NCBI GenBank assembly: GCA_041299015.1
Contig: JBFYWB010000018.1
Span: 1-9,726 of the forward strand
Direction of reading: 5' to 3'
Length of the DNA stretch: 9,726 bases
DNA from: JARFQH01 sp041299015
Lineage (GTDB): Bacteria > Desulfobacterota > Desulfobacteria > Desulfobacterales > SG8-13
The notes under the pieces were generated by a model that saw nothing but the letters and a program-made list of their open reading frames with translations, did no database searches and was not told where the DNA came from. The translations under genes were made by a program, and so were the position numbers. This document shows positions 1-5,837 of the stretch, piece by piece. Within the stretch, counting starts at the first letter, position 1. Every line of letters begins with the position of its first letter.

Positions 1-323
1 ATCACCGGTTTGCCGCAGTTCTCGACCGCGCTGATCCCTTCCTGGAGCGCCAGGATGTTGCGCTGCAGGTTCCAGCGTTCGTCCGCGGCACCGCCGGCCA
101 CCATTTCCGCGGCCGACGACAGATCGGTGCCGGCCGTGAAGCTGTTGCCCGCACCTTTTATCACCACCACCCTGACGTCGATGGCATCGGTCAGGAGTTG
201 AAGGTGTTGCGGGAGGGCCGCGAAAAAATCGAGGTCCATGGCGTTGTGCTTCGCGGGGCGGTTGAGCGTCAACCAGGCGATGCCGTTTTTCTTTTCGACG
301 ATAAAAGGCTCGGGCTGTTGCAT
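1..323 (-). CDS. Enoyl-CoA hydratase/isomerase family protein (N-terminal part, cut by window edge)
   Basis: The first 107 codons of a crotonase-superfamily protein are visible; the rest lies beyond base 1. The translation starts MQQPEPFIVEKKNGIAWLTL and carries the family landmarks NRPAKHNAMD (residues 21-30) and GAGNSFTAGTDL (57-68). The backbone amides of these two loops normally help form the oxyanion hole that binds the acyl-CoA thioester. The usual AGADL is AGTDL here. The family hydrates, isomerises or cleaves CoA thioesters in the cytoplasm, for example in beta-oxidation or aromatic acid degradation. The substrate cannot be told from this part, and the catalytic Glu region is off the window. 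The ATG at 321-323 is preceded by TTGAGGAAATAACC, giving a GAGG ribosome binding site at good spacing. It is divergent from the rarD gene. Family assignment is firm; specific function is open. Confidence 0.88.
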   Translation of the reverse strand, partial: MQQPEPFIVEKKNGIAWLTLNRPAKHNAMDLDFFAALPQHLQLLTDAIDVRVVVIKGAGNSFTAGTDLSSAAEMVAGGAADERWNLQRNILALQEGISAVENCGKPV

Positions 324-403
324 CGGTTATTTCCTCAAGAGGTTTAATTGATCTGTGCGAGAAGAGAAAAGCCGCCGTCCGGCGCCAAAACGGCCGGTAT
401 CTT

Positions 404-432
404 TTGACATCCGCAAATCGTTCGACTATGGT
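404..432 (+). promoter_or_regulatory. Sigma-70-like promoter of the rarD gene
   Basis: TTGACA at 404-409 is a perfect -35 box. It is followed by exactly 17 bases and then TATGGT at 427-432, which matches four of six -10 positions. Transcription would start near 439 and read into the transporter gene. The boxes lie inside an upstream extension of the transporter reading frame, which argues that this extension is not translated. This is pattern matching only. Confidence 0.55.
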
Positions 433-556
433 GCAGCCCGCGACGGTAATCCCGGCCGGCTGGGCCGCCACGTGTTCCCTGTTCACCGTTAAAAAATTCT
501 GCATCTCGATGCCACGAAATCAAACCCGTATAGGTCCGGGCGCAAAACCCTCCGCT

Positions 557-1462
557 ATGGGACCGCCACCGGAATCACCGGCCGGTGCGGCCTGCGCCGT
601 GGGGGCTTTTCTGATCTGGGGCCTGACGCCGATCTACTTCAAGACCCTGCGTGCCATCCCGGCCATCGAGATCCTGATGCACCGCATGGTCTGGTCGTTT
701 CTGTTCCTGCTGCCGTTTGTCGTGTTCACCAACCGCCGCAGTGAATTCAGAAGCGTCATTTCCTCTGCCCGCACCATGCTGATCCTGCTGGCGACCACGC
801 TGCTGGTCTCGAGCAACTGGTTCGTGTTCATCTGGGCCATCAACAGCGATCGCATTCTGCAGACCAGCCTGGGCTATTATATCAATCCGCTGATCAACGT
901 GCTGCTGGGAGTGGTGTTTCTGAAGGAACGCCTGCGGCCGGTCCAGCTGGCGGCCGTGATTCTGGCGGCTGTCGGCGTTGTCTACCTGACGGTCGAAATC
1001 GGGCGGCCGCCCTGGATTGCCCTATTTCTGGCCTTCACTTTCGGTTTCTACGGCTTGATCCGCAAAGTGGCGGCGGTCAACGCCCTGGTCGGGTTGACCA
1101 TCGAAACCCTCCTGCTTTCGCTGCCGGCGGTGGTTTATCTCGGCACCCTTTATGTCGACGGCAGCGGCGCCTTTCTGCGGATCGACGGTCGGACCGATAT
1201 CCTGCTGATGTGCGCCGCCCTGGTCACCGCCCTACCCCTGTTGCTGTTCACCATCGGCGCCCGCCGGATCCACTTTTCAACCGTGGGAATCCTGCAGTAC
1301 ATCGCCCCGAGCTGCACCTTTCTGCTGGCGGTTTTCGTCTACCGCGAACCCTTCCGCGCCGCCCAGCTATGGACCTTCATGCTGATCTGGACCGCCCTGC
1401 TCCTTTACTCGATCGATTCGGTGGTCTATTTCCGGCGCCACCATTCGCCGCGCCGCCGCTGA
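557..1462 (+). CDS. rarD: RarD/EamA-family drug/metabolite transporter
   Basis: This is a 301-residue integral inner-membrane protein of the EamA (DMT) superfamily, RarD branch, with about ten hydrophobic segments. RarD-like stretches include FLIWGLTPIYFK near residue 18, EILMHRMVWSF, NWFVFIWAINSD, SLGYYINPLINVLLG and LQYIAPSCTFLLAVF near the C-terminus, followed by a basic tail. RarD was named for chloramphenicol sensitivity, but the natural substrate is not settled. The reading frame is open from a TTG at 404. I chose the ATG at 557 because it puts about 17 residues before FLIWG, as in E. coli RarD, and gives the usual length near 300. The extra 51 upstream residues do not resemble the family and overlap a promoter-like sequence. 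The ribosome binding site at 557 is weak, and ATG 509 is an alternative. The gene is convergent with the nitrilase gene, 25 bases apart. Confidence 0.87.
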   Translation: MGPPPESPAGAACAVGAFLIWGLTPIYFKTLRAIPAIEILMHRMVWSFLFLLPFVVFTNRRSEFRSVISSARTMLILLATTLLVSSNWFVFIWAINSDRILQTSLGYYINPLINVLLGVVFLKERLRPVQLAAVILAAVGVVYLTVEIGRPPWIALFLAFTFGFYGLIRKVAAVNALVGLTIETLLLSLPAVVYLGTLYVDGSGAFLRIDGRTDILLMCAALVTALPLLLFTIGARRIHFSTVGILQYIAPSCTFLLAVFVYREPFRAAQLWTFMLIWTALLLYSIDSVVYFRRHHSPRRR

Positions 1463-1487
1463 AAAATCGTCTTTCGCGACCGAACGG

Positions 1488-2297
1488 CTAGAGCTTGTAG
1501 ATATCGGGCCGGCGGTGGGGCAGGAAATAGCGCATGCGGTGGCGACGGACGTCGTTCAACCGTTCCGCCTTCAGCTCGGCCACCAGCAGGCCCTCGTCGT
1601 TGTCGCCGAAGTGCTGCAGCACCTCGCCCGATGGCCCGACGACTACGGCCACGCCCGGAAAGTTCAGCCCTTGTCGGTTGTCACCGACCTGGTTGCAGGC
1701 CGCGACGAAGACGCCGTTGTCGAAGGCCCTTGCCGTGAGATGGCGCATCCACGAAGCCATTTTAGCCTCGGGGGTTCCCCGCGGCGAAGCGTGCGGCATG
1801 AAAATCAGGTCGCACCCCTTCAGGGCCATGCAGGTGGAAAGTTCCGGAAAGTGGCTGTCGTAACAGAGTTGGATCCCGAAGGCGAGGCCGGGTAGTGAAT
1901 GGAGCGAAACCTGCTCGCCGGGGGAAAAAAGAGAGCGTTCCGGCGGGGCGATGTGAAGTTTACGGTAAGAGCCGGTCACTCCTCGAGGAGTAATCACCAG
2001 ATGGGTGGCATAAATTCGTCCGCTCCGATCCTTTTCCGCCAGCCCGGTCAGGATCGTCAGAGCGGTCGACCGGGCAATGCGGACCACCTCTTTAGTCACA
2101 GGCCCCGGCACCGACACCGCCGATTTCACCACATCCGGCAAGACACTGTAACCGGTAAGGTTCAGCTCCGGAAAACAGACGATCTCCGCCCCCGCGCGCG
2201 CCGCCGCTTCGGCCAGCCGCGCCACGCTCGCCAGGTTTTCATCAACGGCCGCTACCGGGCAATTGACAACCGCAAGGGCTATACGGATGTCGCGCAT
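1488..2297 (-). CDS. Carbon-nitrogen hydrolase (nitrilase superfamily amidase)
   Basis: A 269-residue cytoplasmic enzyme of the nitrilase superfamily. The Glu-Lys-Cys triad is visible: E44 in CFPELNLTGYS, K113 in YRKLHI and C145 in GIQLCYDSHFPE. A further Glu (E120 in PPERSLFSPG) lies where many family members carry the auxiliary catalytic Glu. The fold covers the whole protein and the length is normal for a single-domain member. The C-terminal RMRYFLPHRRPDIYKL resembles the end of omega-amidase and N-carbamoyl-type branches. Such enzymes hydrolyse amides or carbamoyl groups through a cysteine thioester; the substrate cannot be read from the sequence. It is the last gene of a minus-strand run after the siroheme decarboxylase-like gene, 111 bases away. 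That gap holds an AT-rich inverted repeat. The ribosome binding site before the ATG is poor, so translation may be weak or the start could differ slightly. Confidence 0.88.
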   Translation of the reverse strand: MRDIRIALAVVNCPVAAVDENLASVARLAEAAARAGAEIVCFPELNLTGYSVLPDVVKSAVSVPGPVTKEVVRIARSTALTILTGLAEKDRSGRIYATHLVITPRGVTGSYRKLHIAPPERSLFSPGEQVSLHSLPGLAFGIQLCYDSHFPELSTCMALKGCDLIFMPHASPRGTPEAKMASWMRHLTARAFDNGVFVAACNQVGDNRQGLNFPGVAVVVGPSGEVLQHFGDNDEGLLVAELKAERLNDVRRHRMRYFLPHRRPDIYKL

Positions 2298-2370
2298 GGT
2301 ACACCGTTACATGTTGCGGTAACTGGTTTTCGGTTGCATGCGGATCGATCCGGAGTGATCCCGTTTTTTC

Positions 2371-2410
2371 ATTTAAATTTTTCGATGCAAGCAGCGGAAA
2401 ATTTAAATTT
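2371..2410. repeat. AT-rich inverted and direct repeat at the end of the siroheme decarboxylase-like gene
   Basis: ATTTAAATTT occurs twice exactly, at 2371-2380 and 2401-2410, 30 bases apart start to start. The same bases form a perfect 11-bp inverted repeat: ATTTAAATTTT at 2371-2381 pairs with AAAATTTAAAT at 2398-2408, leaving a 16-base loop. The right copy overlaps the stop codon of the upstream gene (TAA, 2409-2411 on the minus strand). The stem contains no G or C and no T-run follows on the minus strand, so it is not a typical intrinsic terminator. It may be a protein binding site, a DNA-bending element or an mRNA end structure. Confidence 0.6.
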
Positions 2411-2861
2411 AGAGGTCGAATTTTGCGCGGATCTTGAAAACCCGGGTCGCAGGCATGTTCAGTATCGGTGAAACGCCGGTTTCCTGAGAGATTTGCCTGA
2501 TGTTTTCCTCGATCTCCGCCATCGACGGCGCAATGAAGGTGAACCAGATGTTGTAGGCGTTGTCGCGCTGGTAGTTGTGCGTGACCCCCGGATAACCGTT
2601 GACGACCTCTGCAAAATGCTCGATGGCGGCCTCGGGCACCCGGGCCGCGCAGAGGGTGCTGACGAAGCCGACTTTTTCGGGGACGAAGTTGCCGCCGATC
2701 CTGCGGATGAAGTCCTTTGCCTTCAACCGTTTGATCCGCGACATCACCTCGGTTTCGGTCAGGCCGAGGTCTTCGGCAATCACCCCGTAAGGACGCGGCG
2801 CAATCGGGAAGCGGGTTTGAATCCGGTTCATAATGCGACGGTCGATGTCATCGAGCATCAT
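2409..2861 (-). CDS. Siroheme decarboxylase subunit, AhbA/AhbB (NirD/L-like) family
   Basis: A 150-residue protein with an Lrp/AsnC-like layout: a helix-turn-helix-like N-terminus (MLDDIDRRIMNRIQ, then AEDLGLTETEVMSRIKRLK) and a C-terminal alpha-beta domain. It carries the siroheme decarboxylase signatures FIRRIGGNF (51-59), GFVSTLCAARVPE and GVTHNYQRDNAYNIWFTFI (92-110). AhbA and AhbB together decarboxylate siroheme to didecarboxysiroheme in the alternative heme pathway of sulfate reducers; NirD/L proteins do this for heme d1. Family members are enzymes although they look like transcription factors. I cannot say securely whether this is the A or the B subunit, and no second subunit is adjacent. 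Asn101 stands where I recall His in RxHxYN of related proteins. The frame extends upstream to 3005, but homology begins at this ATG pair (2856-2861). A GAGGAG lies 13 bases ahead, so a TTG at 2868-2870 is an alternative start. A true Lrp-type regulator is less likely. Confidence 0.8.
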   Translation of the reverse strand: MMLDDIDRRIMNRIQTRFPIAPRPYGVIAEDLGLTETEVMSRIKRLKAKDFIRRIGGNFVPEKVGFVSTLCAARVPEAAIEHFAEVVNGYPGVTHNYQRDNAYNIWFTFIAPSMAEIEENIRQISQETGVSPILNMPATRVFKIRAKFDL

Positions 2862-2901
2862 CTTCGTCAACCTACTCCTCAACCGGCGGCAGGCAGCGGA
2901 T

Positions 2902-3297
2902 TCAGGCCGGAACGACCTTAACCAGCACCCGTCGGGTTCGCGGGCCGTCGAATTCACAGAAAAAGACACCCTGCCACGTGCCCAGAACCAGCCGACCCTT
3001 TTCAACCGCTATCAGTTCCGAGGCGCCGACCAGAGTGGATTTGATGTGTGCCGGAGAGTTGCCTTCCCCGTGACGGTATTCGGCCTCCCAGGGAACCATC
3101 CGATTGAGGACCATGAGAATATCGGATTTAACGCTGGGATCGGCGCTCTCATTGATGGTTATCGCCGCGGTGGTGTGCGGAACGTAGAGCATGCAGAGGC
3201 CTTCGGTCAGTCCGGTGGCCGCGAGCGCCTCCTGAACCTTGGCGGTGATGTCGACGAATTCGGTCTTCGAGGAGGTTTTGATGTTGAGAACGACCAT
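2902..3297 (-). CDS. yjbQ: YjbQ family protein (UPF0047)
   Basis: A complete 131-residue member of the YjbQ/UPF0047 family. The conserved blocks are all present: HTTAAITINE (41-50), HGEGNSPAHIK (76-86), GTWQG (106-110) and CEFDGPR (114-120). The conserved His residues in the first two blocks form the metal/active-site region seen in family structures. The E. coli protein shows weak thiamine-phosphate synthase activity, hence the common database name 'secondary thiamine-phosphate synthase', but the physiological role is not established. It is a small soluble protein without a signal peptide. A GAGG sits five bases before the ATG. It follows the dsrC terminator and is 40 bases upstream of the siroheme decarboxylase-like gene in the same direction, so these two and perhaps the nitrilase gene may be co-transcribed. 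I saw no convincing promoter in the 87 bases between dsrC and this gene. Confidence 0.93.
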   Translation of the reverse strand: MVVLNIKTSSKTEFVDITAKVQEALAATGLTEGLCMLYVPHTTAAITINESADPSVKSDILMVLNRMVPWEAEYRHGEGNSPAHIKSTLVGASELIAVEKGRLVLGTWQGVFFCEFDGPRTRRVLVKVVPA

Positions 3298-3317
3298 GGG
3301 CGCCTCGCCTATACAGG

Positions 3318-3350
3318 AAAGGCCCTGCGGGGTGCGCAGGGCCTTTTCTT
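3318..3350 (-). terminator. Rho-independent terminator after dsrC (symmetrical, possibly bidirectional)
   Basis: A perfect 12-bp stem: AAAGGCCCTGCG at 3318-3329 pairs with CGCAGGGCCTTT at 3335-3346, with a five-base loop. It lies 35 bases beyond the dsrC stop codon and before yjbQ. Read on the minus strand, it is preceded by an A-rich stretch and followed by CCTTTCCTGT. Read on the plus strand, the T-tract is better (CCTTTTCTT), but no plus-strand gene is seen here. It most likely ends the dsrC transcript. Confidence 0.8.
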
Positions 3351-3384
3351 CATAGAAATCGTCGTGTCGCTTCGGTGGATCGGA

Positions 3385-3702
3385 TTAGACACAACCGGTC
3401 GGCTTGGGAAGACCGGCCATCTTACAGGCTCCTTTACCCGGACCCGAGGGAAACAACTCGTAAATGTGCTTCAGTTTGAAACCGGTAACCTTGGAAAGAA
3501 CTCGAACCATCGGAGCGATTCCATTTTTCTCGTAGTATTCGCGCAGGACCTTGATGACCTTCTGGTGCTCTTCGTTAAGTTCGTCGATGCCCTCTTCCTT
3601 CTTGACCCACTGCACCCACTCCTGGCTCCAGTTTTCGTAGGAATCGATGAACCCGTCTTCGTCAATCGTAAATGACTTTCCCATGAAATCAACTGTTGGC
3701 AT
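3385..3702 (-). CDS. dsrC: DsrC, sulfur-carrier protein of dissimilatory sulfite reduction (TusE/DsrC family)
   Basis: A complete 105-residue cytoplasmic protein. The C-terminal arm GPGKGACKMAGLPKPTGCV carries the two conserved cysteines, C93 and the penultimate C104, that mark true DsrC; TusE-type homologues keep only the last. In sulfate reducers DsrC is a co-substrate of DsrAB: sulfite-derived sulfur bridges the two cysteines as a trisulfide, which is then reduced by membrane (DsrMKJOP) or proposed soluble Hdr-type partners. The body (VDFMGKSFTIDEDGFI, EEHQKVIKVLREYYEKNGIAPMVRVL) is typical. The start is decided by AAAGGAGGG six bases before the ATG. It lies 124 bases after flxA, with its own promoter-like sequence and a strong terminator, so it is probably transcribed alone at high level. 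Its position next to the hdrA-flx genes suggests functional linkage. Confidence 0.96.
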   Translation of the reverse strand: MPTVDFMGKSFTIDEDGFIDSYENWSQEWVQWVKKEEGIDELNEEHQKVIKVLREYYEKNGIAPMVRVLSKVTGFKLKHIYELFPSGPGKGACKMAGLPKPTGCV

Positions 3703-3708
3703 ACAATA

Positions 3709-3717
3709 CCCTCCTTT
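3709..3717 (-). promoter_or_regulatory. Strong ribosome binding site of dsrC
   Basis: On the minus strand AAAGGAGGG precedes the ATG with a six-base spacer (TATTGT). It is a near-complete anti-16S match inside an AT-rich leader, as expected for an abundant protein. It decides the start at 3702 over the overlapping reading frame that begins at 3737. Confidence 0.85.
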
Positions 3718-3779
3718 AAAAAAAATAAATTATTCAAATGGCTTACGCCTGTCCGCCGGTCGCTAAGTTTAAAATTTGC

Positions 3780-3808
3780 TTATTAACGTATTGAATTCGG
3801 GATGTCAA
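3780..3808 (-). promoter_or_regulatory. Sigma-70-like promoter of dsrC
   Basis: On the minus strand a perfect TTGACA (3803-3808) is followed by 17 bases and TAATAA (3780-3785), a weak -10 match in an AT-rich stretch. Transcription would start near 3772 and give a leader of about 70 bases. The 124-base gap between flxA and dsrC is clearly more AT-rich than the coding DNA around it. Confidence 0.5.
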
Positions 3809-3826
3809 CATTAAAAAACAGCCCGA

Positions 3827-4672
3827 TCAATACTCTTTGGGCATCCGGCTCAACTGCTCCAGGGTGAAAACCGGTCCGTCCTTGCACACGAATTCCTTGC
3901 CGATGTTGCAGTGCCCGCAGATGCCGATGCCGCATTTCATCCGGTTTTCCAAAGACATGATGATATGGCCGTATGAATACCCGAGGTTCTCGAGGACCGG
4001 CTGAGTGAACTTGATCATGATCGGAGGTCCGCAGACGATGGCGTAGGTATTCCTGTCTGCCGGCGGGGCCTTTTGGTCGGTGATCGTCGGCACGAAACCG
4101 GTATTGTATTTCCAGTTCGGGTCGTCGGTGGCGTCCACGGTGATGTGCATGTGGATGTCGTCGCGCTTCTCCCAGGCCGCCAGTTCGTCGCGATAGAGGA
4201 GCATGCCCGGTGTTCGCGCACCATATATGACGTGTATATCATTGAATTTCTGTCGGTTATTCGGATCGAGCATGTAAACGATGGACGATCGCAGGGTCGT
4301 GAACGCAAAGCCGCCTCCGATAATGACGACACTTTTGCCCTCGATGGTCTCCCAGGGGTACCAGTTGCCCAAGGGACCGCGAACACCCATGATGTCGCCC
4401 ACCCGCATGTTGTGCAGGGCGGTGGAGACCAATCCTACCCGATTGACGGTAAAAAGGAGAAAGCCCTTTTCCGTAGGCGAAGAGGCGATTCCGATCGGTA
4501 TCTCACCTTTGCCGGTGATCGAGAGTTCGGCAAACTGGCCGGGTTTATAGGCAAACTTTTGTTCGTCGTCAGGATTCAAAAAGACCAGCTTGAACGTCTT
4601 CAGGTTCCGGTCTTCGGTTTCGGTGGTTATCTGGTCGATCCGGACCGGATATGGCAAATATGGATTCTGCAC
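3827..4672 (-). CDS. flxA: FlxA-like FAD/NAD(P)H and [2Fe-2S] oxidoreductase subunit
   Basis: A 281-residue protein of the ferredoxin reductase-like family, related to gamma subunits of sulfhydrogenases and dihydroorotate dehydrogenase electron transfer subunits. In order: a flavin-binding barrel (KPGQFAELSI near 43-52, IGIASSP near 60-66), a nucleotide-binding part (VVIIGGGFAFTTLRS near 115-129, CGPPIMI near 214-220) and a C-terminal [2Fe-2S] site with C247, C252, C255 and C263. In Flx-Hdr complexes this subunit oxidises NADH and passes electrons to the iron-sulfur subunits. The frame is open up to 4711 and overlaps flxB. I chose the GTG at 4670-4672 because AGGAGG lies seven bases before it and the protein then begins NPYLPYPVRI, as relatives do. 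That leaves a 19-base gap after flxB. The Flx name rests on domain content and gene order; a generic hydrogenase-gamma name would also fit. Confidence 0.85.
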   Translation of the reverse strand: MQNPYLPYPVRIDQITTETEDRNLKTFKLVFLNPDDEQKFAYKPGQFAELSITGKGEIPIGIASSPTEKGFLLFTVNRVGLVSTALHNMRVGDIMGVRGPLGNWYPWETIEGKSVVIIGGGFAFTTLRSSIVYMLDPNNRQKFNDIHVIYGARTPGMLLYRDELAAWEKRDDIHMHITVDATDDPNWKYNTGFVPTITDQKAPPADRNTYAIVCGPPIMIKFTQPVLENLGYSYGHIIMSLENRMKCGIGICGHCNIGKEFVCKDGPVFTLEQLSRMPKEY

Positions 4673-4679
4673 GAATGAT

Positions 4680-4685
4680 CCTCCT
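4680..4685 (-). promoter_or_regulatory. Ribosome binding site that sets the GTG start of flxA
   Basis: AGGAGG on the minus strand lies seven bases before the GTG at 4670-4672. The ATG candidates at 4700-4702 and 4709-4711 lie inside the end of flxB without comparable sites. Confidence 0.75.
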
Positions 4686-4691
4686 CTATCC

Positions 4692-5756
4692 TCACTTGAC
4701 ATCGCAAGCAACCGCGGCTTCGCCGTGGCTGTTCATCAATTCACAGACCCGGCGGATATCGATGTTGACCGGACACAGGCGCACACAGCGGCCGCAGCCC
4801 ACACACTGAATGCCGTCGCCGTATTTGTCCACGTAGTATTTGAGCTTGTGCATGAACCGCTGGCGGACCCGCTGGAGTTTGGTGCCCCGGGGGTTGTGGC
4901 CGGAACCGTGCAGCGTGAAGAGCGGGAACATGCAGCTGTCCCAGTTGCGCATCCGCAGACCTGATTTACCGTGCGTTTCGTCCTGGATGTCGAAGCACCA
5001 GCAGGTAGGACAAACAAAGGTGCAGGTCCCACAATTGATGCAGGAAAAAGAGACATCCTCCCAGAAAGGGGCCCCGTAGAGCGCCAGAGTGTCCTGACTG
5101 CCGAGATGGTCGGTGGCAACCGCTGCGGTTATTTTCGCCTCGGCGGCCTGCTTTAATTCGGTGATGCGGCCGTCCGCGTCACCGACAGCGCTGTCCCAAC
5201 CGGCCGCTGCGGCCAGTTTCGCCCCTTTTTCGGTGAGGACTTTGGCCAGAAAAGTCCCGCCGGTATCCACCAGCAGGATATCCAACCCCTCTTCGTTAAA
5301 CGGTCCGCTGCCGGCGGTGGTGCAGAAACAGGAATTGCAGGGGTCGTTGCAAGCATAGCCGACAAAAGTCGTGGCTTCATAAGCCTTTAGCCAATAAGGG
5401 TCCTTGTATTCCGGCGTATCGAAATTCTTGCGAACCAGCAAAAACGCCTTGACGTCGCACGGCCGGATGCCGATGACCGCCCGGGGGGTGTCGTCCCAGG
5501 GGGCCTCCTTCATGATATGGTGGTCTTCACGGCGCTCGTCCAGGCTGTATGTGAACATCGCCTCCGACTGGGGATAGATCAGAGACTTGGGCGACAGGCG
5601 GGTGTTCAGGAATTCGAAATCCGGTGCCTGTCCCTGGGTCAGTTCGCGAAAGCAATGGAACTTTTCTTCCTTCACCGGCCCGAAAATGCGATAGGACCCG
5701 CGCAGCCTGTCCAGCGCGCCGGTTAACTTTTGCTTGTCGATTTCAACAATCTTCAT
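4692..5756 (-). CDS. flxB: FlxB-like 4Fe-4S dicluster electron transfer subunit
   Basis: A 354-residue cytoplasmic iron-sulfur protein related to sulfhydrogenase beta subunits and FlxB. The N-terminal part carries GIRPCDVKAF (96-105) and a cysteine group ACNDPCNSCFCT (C136, C140, C143, C145). The C-terminal part has two ferredoxin-type motifs: C239, C242, C245 and C249, with further C252 and C254 in the CPTCWCFDIQDE stretch, and C318, C321, C324 and C328 followed by P. It would relay electrons between the flavin subunit FlxA and the remaining complex. The start is the ATG at 5754-5756 with AAGG eight bases ahead. It lies 81 bases after flxC, with degenerate seven-base repeats in the gap, and 19 bases before flxA. 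Family and cluster motifs are clear; the specific name follows from context. Confidence 0.82.
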   Translation of the reverse strand: MKIVEIDKQKLTGALDRLRGSYRIFGPVKEEKFHCFRELTQGQAPDFEFLNTRLSPKSLIYPQSEAMFTYSLDERREDHHIMKEAPWDDTPRAVIGIRPCDVKAFLLVRKNFDTPEYKDPYWLKAYEATTFVGYACNDPCNSCFCTTAGSGPFNEEGLDILLVDTGGTFLAKVLTEKGAKLAAAAGWDSAVGDADGRITELKQAAEAKITAAVATDHLGSQDTLALYGAPFWEDVSFSCINCGTCTFVCPTCWCFDIQDETHGKSGLRMRNWDSCMFPLFTLHGSGHNPRGTKLQRVRQRFMHKLKYYVDKYGDGIQCVGCGRCVRLCPVNIDIRRVCELMNSHGEAAVACDVK

Positions 5757-5770
5757 GGGGGCAACCTTCA

Positions 5771-5791
5771 GTGTTCAGTGTTTTGTGTTTT
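5771..5791. repeat. Three tandem degenerate heptamers between flxC and flxB
   Basis: Reading plus, GTGTTCA (5771-5777) is followed by GTGTTTT twice (5778-5784 and 5785-5791). It lies in the 81-base gap, about 15 bases before the flxB start, next to the ribosome binding site. I see no clear hairpin or terminator here. Confidence 0.55.
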
Positions 5792-5837
5792 GCGGTTGAG
5801 GTCACAAAATGCCCTACACCAAAAACCAAACACGTGA

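Noticed and set aside
380..405. Small hairpin CCGGC/GCCGG followed by TATCTTTT on the plus strand
   Set aside because: Five-pair stem with no plus-strand gene upstream to terminate, and it runs into the rarD promoter.
2341..2352. 12-base perfect palindrome CGGATCGATCCG before the nitrilase gene
   Set aside because: Short, made of common restriction-like words, and without a second copy or a link to a known regulator.
2862..3005. N-terminal extension of the siroheme decarboxylase-like protein
   Set aside because: The extra 48 residues overlap the yjbQ coding end and do not resemble the family; homology starts at the ATG pair near 2861.
2833..3675. 280-residue plus-strand ORF opposite yjbQ and dsrC
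   Set aside because: It crosses the dsrC terminator hairpin and lies opposite two genes with firm family matches.
3809..3830. Possible terminator after flxA (GGGC followed by a T-run on the minus strand)
   Set aside because: Only a four-pair GCCC/GGGC stem with a 14-base loop can be drawn; too weak to call, although the T-run is real.
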